From contig NC_092671.1 of NCBI RefSeq assembly GCF_964355755.1, positions 17,751,001 to 17,815,000 of the forward strand: a stretch of DNA of 64,000 nt, in the 5' to 3' direction. The position numbers and the translations under genes are program-made. Below are positions 1 to 14,900 of the stretch, piece by piece. The DNA comes from Antedon mediterranea (Eukaryota > Echinodermata > Crinoidea > Comatulida > Antedonidae). The number at the start of each line of letters is the position of its first letter. Positions within the stretch are counted from its first letter, which is position 1. The notes under the pieces were generated by a model. The model did no database searches and was not told where the DNA came from. It was given only the letters and a program-made list of their open reading frames with translations.

Positions 1-340
1 TACAACAATTAAAAGTAACCTTAATATACATAATTTACAGTTTTATAAATTCGTAGCTAAAAATTAGTAATATTCATAAATTAGTCTTATTTAAGTATAT
101 TTAGAAAAACCAATTTCAATTAAATTAAGTTGCAAAGTTATTCGTTCGATTAATTACTTTTTAATAAAGTTATTAACTTACGTATAAATACATGGTAGCC
201 AATTACAATTGTAATGTAATAAAGAGAAAACTCCAAACTTACCAATTGCTAGAGTAATATGGAACAAAACAAAAATTAGGCAAAAAACTTCTACCAGTTG
301 TTGGTTAGTGGCTAACTTAGCCATCGAATGTTGATCTAAA

Positions 341-520
341 ATGAAATATTTTCAAAAAAGGTTGGAGGAACACAAATCTCTGCCAGTCTTGGTCTGCGGT
401 GCTCCTTATGCGATACGATTCTCCATAGCGGCGATATTTTATAGCATAATATCGAACATGAGGCGACTGAGAGATGACGATTTTGGTGACGATGTGAACG
501 ATTATAAAGCGAGATTATAA
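341..520 (+). CDS. 59-codon ORF, possible membrane microprotein
   Basis: I do not recognise this ORF. It runs ATG to TAA for 59 codons, with an in-frame TGA at 332-334 just before the ATG, so the start is well bounded. The product has a basic, charged N-terminus (MKYFQKRLEEHK), an uncharged stretch of roughly residues 13-37 (LPVLVCGAPY then FSIAAIFYSII, with one Arg between) that could be a single membrane segment, and a polar tail (MRRLRDDDFGDD). The segment is richer in G and C than the surrounding AT-rich DNA and lies outside any repeat I could see. It may be a real small single-exon gene, an exon of a gene extending left of the window, or chance. Confidence 0.3.
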   Translation: MKYFQKRLEEHKSLPVLVCGAPYAIRFSIAAIFYSIISNMRRLRDDDFGDDVNDYKARL

Positions 521-1307
521 TTCAATTGATGATTGCCCAAAGAGCACACAGCTGAGTGGTAATTGATTACAAACTATTATTCTACTTGGATGGGCCATCG
601 TTAGTGTCAAGAAGTTTCTATGAGCCTTATTAGCCTATCTTATGGTCATGTGATGACGTTATAATATTTAAATGAATCAAAGAAAAGTGACAATTAAAAC
701 AACAATGACATCTAGTGTACATCGAACAAAGTCTAAATTTATGTTTATCTGTTCATATTTATAATGTGATTGTCGGTGTAGTGAACCATGGCGTGTTCCC
801 TTGAAAAAAAAAAAACAATGATAATTTTTCAATTTTACCAAAAATTAAGAAAATATAGTAAAGCGGAAACCCGTTCCGTTTTATAAGAAGAATATTTTTG
901 TTAATTTAGTTTTTGGCGCAAATGAATAAGTTTAGATAAATAACATTAAAACTAAAAAATGGCTCAGTAGGCCTACATCTTTAATATAATAAAATAGTTT
1001 TTTTTAAATAACAAAATACTTGGTAGGAAATTGACGAGTTAAGTCAATACCGTCTAGTATATCAGCTTAATGTCGCTTATCAACCAATTTCTGTATTGCG
1101 TCATCTGAAGTGGTTTTTCATCATTTTAGATTAAAAACTCCATCTGATATAACCTTGCTATGCTGTTTAATCAATCTACATGTTCAGTTTAGGCATTAGT
1201 ATTTTCAATGTGCTTTTATTCAATTCAAGACAGATGATAAGCAGCAAGACATTTTACTAACTGGTTATTGAAATGAATATGACGAATTAGCAGCAAATGT
1301 AAGAGTT
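521..1307. other. No gene seen
   Basis: AT-rich sequence with short A and T runs. I see no convincing exon, RNA gene or repeat in it. Confidence 0.4.
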
Positions 1308-1463
1308 AAGCTCTGTATACACTGTAAAAAAAAGTGTGATGTGCCCAAATATGGTAGTGATAAATTTAAATATGGTAGTGATATGTTTAAATATGGTAGT
1401 GATATAACATCCATATATGGGCACATTACATTTTGTTTGTGATAGTGTTGAAGACAGAGCTTT
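1308..1463. mobile_element. MITE family A copy (AGCTCTGTCTACACTATCAA ends)
   Basis: Copy of a short inverted-repeat element found at least five more times in the window. The full ends read like AAGCTCTGTCTACACTATCA and its complement. The core has a palindrome built on GTGATGTGCCCAAATATGG and its complement, around GACATCATCATGTCC. This copy has degenerate ends and a partly triplicated core (AAATATGGTAGTGAT repeated three times at about 1350-1402). It has no coding capacity. Confidence 0.6.
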
Positions 1464-1492
1464 AGACCTATTTAATCAAACCAAATTGTTCG

Positions 1493-1735
1493 TTTAAAGA
1501 TATTGTCCTCCTAAAAAATAATTTGACAAAATTTTTGATAAAAAATAAATATTTACTTGAAAAACTGTAATTTAAAGGAAAAAGTCAAATTATCTGTCCG
1601 ACAATGATTTTCAATAAATAATTTTTTTTAATTTTTGTTTTTTCTACGGAAGTGAATAACTTTATTAAAACTGTGGCCTATTCAAAGTCTGATTTTATTA
1701 ATCTTCTCTTTTTGGGGGGACAATACATCGGATAA
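1493..1735. mobile_element. MITE family B copy (TTAAAGATATATTGTCC ends)
   Basis: Element bounded by TTTAAAGATATTGTCC on the left and GGGGACAATACATCG on the right, which are inverted versions of one terminal motif. The interior repeats words shared with the other five copies (for example TGAATAACTTTATTAAAACT and TTCAAAGTCTGATTTTATTA). Non-coding. Confidence 0.6.
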
Positions 1736-3077
1736 AATGTTGTACGATAGTCGCTCTCATCATTAGCCCTGATATCAGCGATGTTAATGAAATGCGATAT
1801 AGGCCTATTCGAATTTTAGTTTTGAAAAATAGTTACTGTACAGTAAAATGACATTGGTAGTGCTAGAGTAATATCATGGATTGGTTTATATGGAAATAAG
1901 AAGGAATATTATTTTTCTAACTAGTAATAATAACAGTACCCAGAAGTATTAATTAACAGGTAGTGTTTTGATCATACGTTTCGCCCACACTCGCAAAACA
2001 ATAGTATTAATACACCGGAAATTATTGTAATGTATACAACAGACTCTGGTGGGAGAAATGTATTATCAAAGGTGTTATCATTATTAGGTTCCAGCTGCAT
2101 TGTTTCTTGGATGCACTATGTTAGGCTGATGGAAAAATGAATATACAGTAACAGTGTCTCAAAGCATCACTGCTTCAGATATCGTAATTTTTATTGAGAC
2201 ATCATTGATTATAAATAACTTTAACAATTCTGGTCCTCTTACCAATCTTTCTCCGCTTCATAATCGGAGGAGATTTTTCGATTTGGTTTTTCTCTTCAAA
2301 TGCTTTAACTAGGGAGTTGTTACTCCTTTTTAATTGTACTTTGTTGTCATTTTCTCCCTTAAAATGAATCGCCCTAACTCTCGCAACACTGACCTTCCTT
2401 TGCCCGTTGTTAAATCAACGTAACTAAAAATGTTTTTTTCAAAGATTATCCAAGTTTTACAATGCAATTTCCATTAAAGATAAGACTATCCACAATTTTT
2501 ATATCTAAAGTTTAAAGCTATTTTATTTTACCTTTTTGTATGTTTCATACTGTATTTTTCTGTGTTTTTACGTATATATTTATATCTAAATATTTGTAAG
2601 GCATCCTATATTGGCGATTTTTCGTAGTTGAAATAAAATAAAATGACTGTCTGTGGTATCTTGACAACGCCGGTTGTCATCACATCCAACAATTCTACCT
2701 ACTGTAATTAATTAAATCAAATAAACATTCATTTCTTTCATTTAAAATTAAAATTAACATTTTTCTTTTTGTTTCAGAGATATATTATAATAAATCATAA
2801 TAATACTAATAATTATTTTATCAATTTTATTTTAAAAATATCATTTATTGAATGTTTTTTTTTAAATCCTCTCCATGATTAATAAAATAAAATGAGTCAA
2901 ATAAGAGTATTTTAGTATACATTTTGTTTATAAGTTTATGGAAAACTTTATTTTAAACAACAAGAGTAAAAATCATCGTTTTTATAAATAGTTTTCTCCA
3001 ATATGTCATGTTATACACCTATATACAATTCGTATTGTAATATAGTGCCACGATTACAGATACAGGTGTTCCAACTT
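1736..3077. other. Intergenic stretch, possible decayed LINE 3' end
   Basis: No exon seen. Near 2610-2645 the sequence TATTGGCG...GAAATAAAATAAAATG resembles the 3' end of a LINE with a short tandem tail, but I cannot trace coding sequence before it. A TTTATT at 947-952 past 2000 (2947-2952) is an AATAAA on the minus strand, 126 bp past the HINT1 stop, and is its likely poly(A) signal. Confidence 0.35.
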
Positions 3078-5786
<2,709 letters not shown>

Positions 5787-6286
5787 GCTTCTTGTAAATG
5801 ATTGCCCACCAAGTGCCTGCAGAAATATTCATAAACATGAATCAGAATGTTCAACAAACCAAATGATAATCTTTTCAATTGATCAATTACTTATATATCG
5901 ATGGGGTGAAACGACTTAGACACTAATAAGGGGTCTTTGTCACTGGAGATGAGGAGGAGGAGGATCGTGCTACATTTCCTCTAGACTAGGCCTAGGCCCT
6001 AGCTGCGTATTGTAGATGGTTTAAGCACTACAAATCCAAATAATTTGCATTATTACTGTATACCAACCAAAGCAAAATGCGGCTTAAATGTAAGAGCTGC
6101 AACAAGCGGAACTAAAAGTTGTTTGTGAACTTTAAATGCACGCGAAGTAATCATTTCTAATTTAAAAGTCTGCTGTATTCATAATAACAAATATCGCCCT
6201 CTATAGATTGGTTGCTAAATTTGGAAATCATCATTTATCAGAAAAACTTAGCACCGGAGGGGACCGACTAAGTAAGGAGGAGAAAT
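5787..6286. promoter_or_regulatory. Shared upstream region of HINT1 and the PAWR-like gene
   Basis: The two ATGs point away from each other and are separated by 500 bp, so the interval must carry both promoters and 5' UTRs. No TATA box is obvious at a fixed distance from either start. An AGGCCTAGGCCCTAGC-type cluster lies at about 5985-6003. The assignment as bidirectional promoter is inference from spacing alone. Confidence 0.5.
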
Positions 6287-8899
6287 ATGTCATCATATAA
6301 TATTTATGGTTCTAACAGCAGTCAGGGTAATGGAAGTGTTGGTTTGTCTAGCCGAAGTTCATTAACTAGCGATCGTGAACCGTATTCATCACGTATTCGT
6401 AATAGAGAGATAGATAATGGAAATTATGAAGAGACAACAAGGTACGTAGGCTATCACAGTTTGAAAAGTTTTTATGTACCTACCCATGTAATTGGTAGGC
6501 GTGCACACACAGCATAGATTCCGAAGCAATTCAACTAACAATAATAGTATTGGTCTAAGAACAATCTTTGTTTTGGATAATTGCAAATATAATACTAGCT
6601 AGGTTGAATTAAAATATATTTCTTAGTCTTACAGTAGTATAATCAATTTTAAAGAAAAATGTACATGCTTACCTTATTTGAAAGTTTTATGATGGTATTC
6701 CCCATAAAATCAAATTATAAGCCAAGTGGGTGGCAATAAACCACAGTGGTATTGAGATATAAAACTGTAAACCTGGCAATTACCTAGTACAGTAGTTGCA
6801 TCATTTTTTTGCAAAAGAATACATTTGTTTAACAAATGTATTCTTTTTATTCTAATAAAAGTACTGCAGTACTTTTAAATGCATAATATGTTTTACATTT
6901 TTATATAAAAGGTTTTTAAATGTTGATATTTTTTCTTTTGGGAATTTGTGACTTTCCTTATTATTAGTCGCATAAGTGCTTTAAGATCAAGTCCAAGATA
7001 TAGAAGAAACGAATCAAAAGAGAGTACAGAATCAAAGAAAATGCAAAATTTAGGAGAGGATGAAGCAGGGGGCGCTGAAGTAGCATGTTCTAGCCCCAGT
7101 CAGAGACTTAAAGAACGTAAAGGGGCTTCTTCATCCCCTCGTTCGGGTAAATTTGCAAACAGAAGGATGCGGGAAAAACGAAGGGGAACAGGAAAAGTTG
7201 TAGTAGAGGTAAGGGATGAGTATGCAATCAGATTTTATTATTTATTTCTGTTGGTTGATGATTCCTCTTCAATTAAAGACACCCAATTTTTTGTCCCAAA
7301 TTAAAGGTTGAATACAAACAATACTGAACAATAATTAGAATTGCCTTAAAAAAGCCCTATATATAAAATGGAATAACCCGTTTCTTAACAAACAAATAAC
7401 TTTTTACAAAATCTGAATATTTAAATACTCACCTATATAAAGGTATATATAATTAGAACGTCTAAGACCGTATTTCATTGCACTGATGATGTTGTTCGGA
7501 ACAAACTCAAGTTTATTTTAATTTTACTATGCTGTCGGAAGTTCGGCAACATTATTCATGACATCACATTAAATACTTTGGTTTCAATCAAAGTTCAAAA
7601 GTTGGAAAAGCTCTCGAAAAAATCCGTAAAAGCAGTAGCTGATATAAACTACTTAAAAAATACTGTACTTAACCTTTCCATAAAGTACACAGTAAAGTTG
7701 TTATTAAAGGAAGCCTCATAGGGTATTCAATGCTATTTTTGTTTTGATATATCCTGGTGGTAATATTGCACTAACTTAACTAACACTTACAATAATAAAT
7801 ATTTACCTTTCAGTTCCTATATAGGAAGTTTTACTAGAAAGTTGATATAAAAATGTTACATTTTTTTAATATAAATGCCAGCTTGTATAACTAGGATAAA
7901 AATTGGCACTTTTATTAATTTGTATAGTGTTTATATACCCACCATGTATTATATATTTTATGTAAGTATTTCGATGTGGAGAGCCTCTCGACGGTTATTT
8001 TTATTTATAACTTTTAGGTTATCCGCCCTCATTGACTTACTTTTGTATTGTTTTTTTTTTGTACTGTTCTGTATATTGGCGAAATAAATGATATGATATG
8101 ATATTTCAAACACACTTCTAATTTGAGACCCCTACTACCCAGATAAGTTAGGTGTCCTTTGTATAAATCGATGCTATAAAATAAATGGAAAATTATATTT
8201 AAATCAATTAATAGTTTGTGTTATACAAATCAATAAGTAAATAAAACATAGTTTAACATATATTCCTAATGCCAAAAAAAAATAGTGGAAAGCATCATGT
8301 TTGTTTGTTTGTTTGTTTTTATTGATTTTCCACACAAAATGAATATGATAATTGAGTAACAATAAACATATATATATACAAGAAAGACGTGTGGCTGGTG
8401 GGAAAATAAGTTCAAAGAACTTTAAGGCTTACCCACCAGAAAAGATACAATAAACATAATTTATTGGAAAGTGCAAGTTGGCTTCACAGTCAATCTTCTA
8501 TAGTAGGTCTATCTATCTGAAAATTTCTTAGTTTTTGAGTACTTTCTATCTCCATACTTATCAGATTTATCCTTAGTAAGGTTTGTTCTAGTAGTTAGTG
8601 TGATAGCCCTTTAAATTTTAGTAAAATTAAGGTGTTTTTTTTTTACCTTTTTTTCTAGGCCACTTTCGTGTCTCACAGTGGTTGTAACATTGAAGAGGTC
8701 ATAGGCCTTTAGTGAGTCTAGACCATACCAATTTGACTAGTATCTGCCTAAGCTGTTAGGCTAGCTAGTGTTACTTCTTCTGTTTTTTACTTATTTTTGT
8801 TTTATTTGCAGTTTTTTTTTCTCTTATTCTTCTTTTTTTGGTAATTTAGTATTAGGCAAATTAGGCTGTTATTACATAGTAAGATATACTTAGGCCTAT

Positions 8900-8946
<47 letters not shown>

Positions 8947-11900
8947 ACTATGCGTAGTATTACCATCCCCTTGTTGTTCTGGTTGTTTGCACTCTTTCAC
9001 GTTACTAAACATAATGTGTCTGATATTCCCAGGTATTTACAACCCCATAGTAACATCAAACTCTTGGGACATCCTTACAAAAAGTGCAAGTTCTCAAAAA
9101 GTAGAGTACAATATGATCACAATTCAATCTCCACTTATAATATTGACTTGACCGAATGTGGGGATGTCCACTCTAATCCTGGACCAGAATCAAACATGAA
9201 TCATAATAACAATACAAATCGAAATACACCTCCGATTCATTGTCATGTTTGTGAAAGAAAGATTGCAAAAAACCGACAACAGCTTAAATGCTTTAATTGT
9301 TCTAGGAATTTCCATGCTAGTTGTGTCTACATTAATCCTCATAGGTTTAGAACATTCTTCAAAAATAGGTCTTCTGACTGGTGCTGCCATCTTTGTGCAC
9401 TCCCAAAACTGAATGATTCATTCTTTAGTATCTCTTCGGATACAAATGAAAACGATGCATTGCTCAACTTGGATCCACTAGTATGTGGAATCAACAACGA
9501 TTCCAGCAGTAATTCGGACTCTATCATTGATCCTGCAGAGGTACTGAAAGGAAAAGGCATGCATTTTCTTCATGTTAATGCGCGGTCTCTACTACCCAAA
9601 ATATCTGAACTTAGAACACTTGTTGGTGGAACCAAAGTGGCAGTCATTGCTGTCACTGAAACACACCTTGACAGTTCCATTACCGATAATGAAATACACA
9701 TCCCAGACTTCCAACTATATCGTCGAGACCGTGCCAGAGCAGGTGGTGGAGTATGTCTGTACTTCAAGTCTACCCTGGCTATTACTATGCGGTCTGACTG
9801 TAACAATGCCAACATTGAGGCACTATGGTCTGAAGTACATCTCCCAAGAACAAGGCCTATTATCGTTGGAGTCTGTTATCGGCCACCAAAACAACGTCAT
9901 GGTGAATTTATTGATGGAATGGATGACATTATGGAACAACTACCGAGAAACTCAGAGATCTACATTTTCGGAGATACAAACATGTGTAGCTTGAAAAAGG
10001 ATAGCAACTATATCAAATTCCAACAGACTCTGCACATCAGTGGAATGTCTCAAATTATGAGCGAACCCACACGCATCTGTGATTCCTGCGAATCTTGTCT
10101 TGATCATATTATCACCAACTCTTCGGACAAATTAAACAAATTCGGAGTACTATCTATAGGCTTCAGTGATCACTTTCCTATATATGCCACTCGTCACACA
10201 CAGCAACAAAAACACCACACGCATAAAAAGGTGAAGATTAGATCAACTAAAAACTACAATAGAGAAAAGTTTATACGTCTTCTTCAAGAGACTGATTGGG
10301 ACAATGTTCACAAGGCAGAAACCGTTGATTGTTCGTGGCAAGCCTTTTGTGTAAATTTCACAAATGTTTTGGATAAAGTTGCTCCTGTAAAAGAAGTCAG
10401 AATTAGACACTCTTCTCAGCCGTGGATGACACCTGACATACTCAAAATTATTAAGGCCAGGGATATTTATCTTAAAAAATTCAAAAGAACTCGTAATTTA
10501 TTATATCGTACTGAATACTGTAAACTTAGAAATCAGGTACAAAGAAATATAAAAGAAGCAAAGCAGACTCATTTTATTGACAAGATCAATACAAATCGAC
10601 ATAACCCTAAAAAGTTATGGAAGGTTATAAAAGATCTTGGGTATCAAAATAAACAAAATGAAACTGCTTCGATTACTCTTAAAATAAATGACAAACTATG
10701 TAGTGAGCCAAACATTATTGCCAGTCACTTTAACTCGTTTTTTACAAACGTAGCATCAGATCTGGTAAGAAAGCTCCCGCAAAGGTCATACGAATTTGAT
10801 GTAAATTCTGAGAATTTTAAAAAATACTATGACGGTACTGACAAATTTTCCTTGCAACCTGTAAACAACGATATAGTTAAAAAGGAGATCTTGGGTCTCA
10901 GTATAAATAAAAGTACAGGTCTAGATGGCATACCCGCACGTTTTTTAAGGGATGCGTCAGAAATTATTGCAACTCCCATAACACGGATTATCAATTTCTC
11001 ATTTGAAACGGAATGTTTTCCAAATGAGATGAAATTGGCTCGTGTTCGACCAATTTACAAGAAAAAAAGTAATCTTGAAACTGCTAACTATAGGCCTGTC
11101 AGTATACTGTCTGTGGTGTCAAAAATTGTAGAAAAGATTGTTCACTCACAATTAAATGAGTTTTTGGAAAGGAACAAGCTTTTATATCGTTTTCAGTCTG
11201 GTTTCAGACAGTCCTTTTCAACAGATCACTGTTTAATTCACTTGACAGACTTCATCAAAACTCAAACAGCGAAAGGAAAATTTACTGGTATCTTACTTAT
11301 TGACATCCAAAAAGCTTTTGACTGCGTTAGTCATGACTTACTTTGTAAGAAACTCAGAAAAATTGGAATCGAATCTGTCAGCTGGTTTAAATCATATCTG
11401 GAATGTAGACATCAAACAGTCAATATTGGTGGGGCTGTTTCAGAGCCTTCAGAAATTGTATGTGGAGTGCCACAAGGGAGCATCCTGGGACCACTCCTGT
11501 TCCTCATCTACGTGAATGATATGCCTATGTCCGTCTCATCATTGTTAATGCAATATGCTGACGATAGTGCAATTGTCAATGCTCATCATGATCCTGATAT
11601 CATCAGTAAAAATCTTGCTAGGGATCTGTCTAATTGTAATAAATGGTTAATTGACAATAATTTATCACTTCACATGGGAAAAACTGAACTAATGTTGTTT
11701 GGTCCCAGGATGTCTCTCAAGAACTACACAAATTTTAGCGTCCTTTACAATGGCTATACAATTTCTTTGAATAGCTCTATAAAATACCTTGGTATCGAAC
11801 TAAGCAATAGGCTTAATAGTGAATTAATTGTCTCAACAATTATTAAGAAAGTTAATGGTCGTATTAAATTTGCGTATAGGAATTGTCGTAACTTTGATCG

Positions 11901-14900
11901 CTGTATTCGTAAACTCATAATGGAAGCCCTGGCTCTAAGCCATATAAATTATGCTATATCATCCTGGTACTGGGGTACAACCGCGGATTCCCGTACTAAA
12001 CTTCAAAGAACACAAAATAAAGTAATTAGATTCATCTTAGGGAAACATAGTAGATACCATATCACCAAAGACGATTATACTTTTCTTGGTTTATTAGATG
12101 TTAAAACCAGGGCCGAACAAATGACACTACAACACGTACAGACAATATATACAAAAAGTTGTCCAGACTTTATGTTAAATAATTTTAATAGGATAAATCA
12201 TAACCATGGTACTAGAGGTAAAGATTGTAATTTTATTGTTCCAATGAATAACTATACTGTTAGTAAGACCTTTTTTTTTAATGCAATCACACTGTGGAAC
12301 AAATTACCAATAGAAATAAAAAATATTTTTACACACAATAGTTTTAAAAGGACTCTTAAGAAATTTTTATTAACAAATATGCAAATTATATAGACCTAAA
12401 ATTATGATTGACTTTTCTTGTAAATAATAGTAGATATTTTTGTAATAATAATGATTATCAGAATTCAGCATAAATCTAACATGTAATTAAATTAATTTGT
12501 AATACTGTATAAAATAATAATAGATCCATATTTTTGTATAATTATTGTAATATTATTTTATTATGTTGGGGACCCCTTTGGAAACAAGCCTCTGGGCTTA
12601 AAGGGCCATCCCCTGCTTTCCATGCTTATTTTCTTGTCTAGTCTTGTATTTTTATATTTAATTGTTTCTCTTTTTATTTCATTTACATTATACTGTTTTA
12701 TTTATTTGTACTGTATTTGGAAAGCAATAAATATTACTTACTTACTAAGTATGACGAGTAAGATATACATAGTAAGAATATAAAATATGAAGTAAAAATA
12801 TGTAAGTAAAATAAAAAATTTAAAAATTAAATAAATAAGAAAAAAAGTAGTATAAGTTATTAAATAAATGAATCATAAGTGTTTAAACTTTAACATTTGC
12901 ATAAGTAATAATAAGTTACATAGTATTTAAGTACTAATTAATTATTTATTATATTCAGAGACTAAAAGCTTTTTGTAGTTGTATTTAAAACTAGAGACTG
13001 TACATTTTCTTTCTAACTCTTGTGAGATAACACTCCAGAGCTAAGGTCCAACATAAAAAACAGAGTGACGACGGGGCTTATATAACGACTTATCAGGAAT
13101 AAAATTTAGATGTTTAAGTTTGTTAATTATACCTATGTTTCTAGCGATCAAGCTACTGGTTGTATTAATATGTTGCTTCCATGTCAGATTTTAGTCAATA
13201 GTGACACCAAGGAACTTGATTTCATGAACATGGTTAATTTGCATTTTATCAATGTATATATTTTTACATGTTTTTGTTTTGGCTTTAGGTTTGGAAAAAA
13301 TAATGTAATTGGTTTTGGATATGTTAAGAATTACATATCAGTCACAAGTGTTGTAACTGATAAATTCAACATATTATTAAGATTTTCATAAAAAGTACTG
13401 TAATAGTTTTTTTACATAACATCTAATTGATTCTTGTCAATGCCATTGTTCTTATCTTTTTGTGAAGAGAGATTGCATTGTGTGCGTTGCCACTTCCATA
13501 CGCAGAACAGACGGTGCTGCTATTGGATTTCACCCAGATTTTTGTTTCCAAATGCGAAAAGATTTAATTTGCACCCAAACAAATGAAAAAAGTACTATTT
13601 CACGATTAAATAATATGTACTATTGCATGCGATGTGACCCACAATCGTTCAATCAAATGACAGGAATTTGTTTAGGTGTATAATATTTATTTTAAATGAA
13701 ATAATCAACTGATTATCAAGTTTATTTTGTTGTTTTCTAACCAATAAAGGATGATGGTTTTATGGATGAATTAGCTAAAGAAAATGCTGTAAAAAATGCA
13801 ATGATACCTGCTCCAGGAAATGATTATGAAGAGCAGAGCTCTCCTGTTATGTCAAGGGATCAACAAAAGGTAACATTTATCTATTTATTTAATTACTAAA
13901 CAAACTTATTTATCAATCTTTTATATACAAATACCTAAATGAATTATATTTTCTCTCATATAAATGAAATACTGCATTTACAATAAATAGGGGGTTTTGA
14001 TTTGCGATGACCAAACTATGTCATTATGTGCATTCAAAAATATTGGATGTGTCTCCTCACCTTGACACAGGTTTCTAGGCCCAGACTACGACCTACGACA
14101 CATTGATTGCCATTGCAAATTGAAGGCTCCCTTAAAATTACTGTATACATTTATTGGGTATTGGGAGTATTTTATCAGTTAAACGAACGTACAAACAAAT
14201 GTATATATTACTGTAGAATAATTTCAACTTCAATTGAGGCTAGTTACACTAGGTTGCATAATAAACAAGGTCATGTATAATAGGTAGGCTGATGATTAGG
14301 AGAGTGTAAATTGGTGTTTGATTTCATTAGCACTGTGTAGACATGTGTTTAGTCCAATCAAGGGATAGTTGTTTTAGAACTACTGTTGTGACCTTTGATG
14401 TTGTCCAAAGGTCAATTTCAGATGCCATATAACTGCTTATAGAATATTAATTTTAATATTGTCATTATTGAAAAAAACCAAAATATAACACAGTACTACA
14501 TTATACTCCAACCCCAGTAGCCATATTTAAAGGTGTGTAATTGTTTCCATTATGCTTATTATATAGCCTATATATAACCACACGCCCAAGGGTCCTGCGA
14601 AACTACACAATATTAAATAACTAGAAACAACATTATTTTTTTGTAGTTCTACCAATGAACAATCCGTAAAATATAGTACTTTTTCACATAATTGACCTTG
14701 CATTCATAGTAGTGGCATTTTCCCATTGCTTTCAAATTAAGAGACAGATGAACAGCTGAATGTGACATCATCTACAGACAGTATTGTATTGATAGACAGC
14801 ATTCAGATACAGATGATAAAGACATTGCAACTGTTAGGCCTTCTCTAATTAGTAATATGTAGTATAACTACTATGTAGTATACTATCTTTCAAATCAAAT

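Noticed and set aside
7470-7520. Another CTGATGA hairpin (CACTGATGATGTTGTTCGGAAC) as a hammerhead
   Set aside because: The G of GAAA is missing after the hairpin and no palindromic helix III follows; at best a dead relative.
13462-13683. Cys-containing 73-codon ORF with CIVCVATS and YYCMRCDP, near AG and GT signals
   Set aside because: It looks exon-like but I recognise no family, and it does not join in phase with the PAWR-like exons as needed; left out for lack of support.
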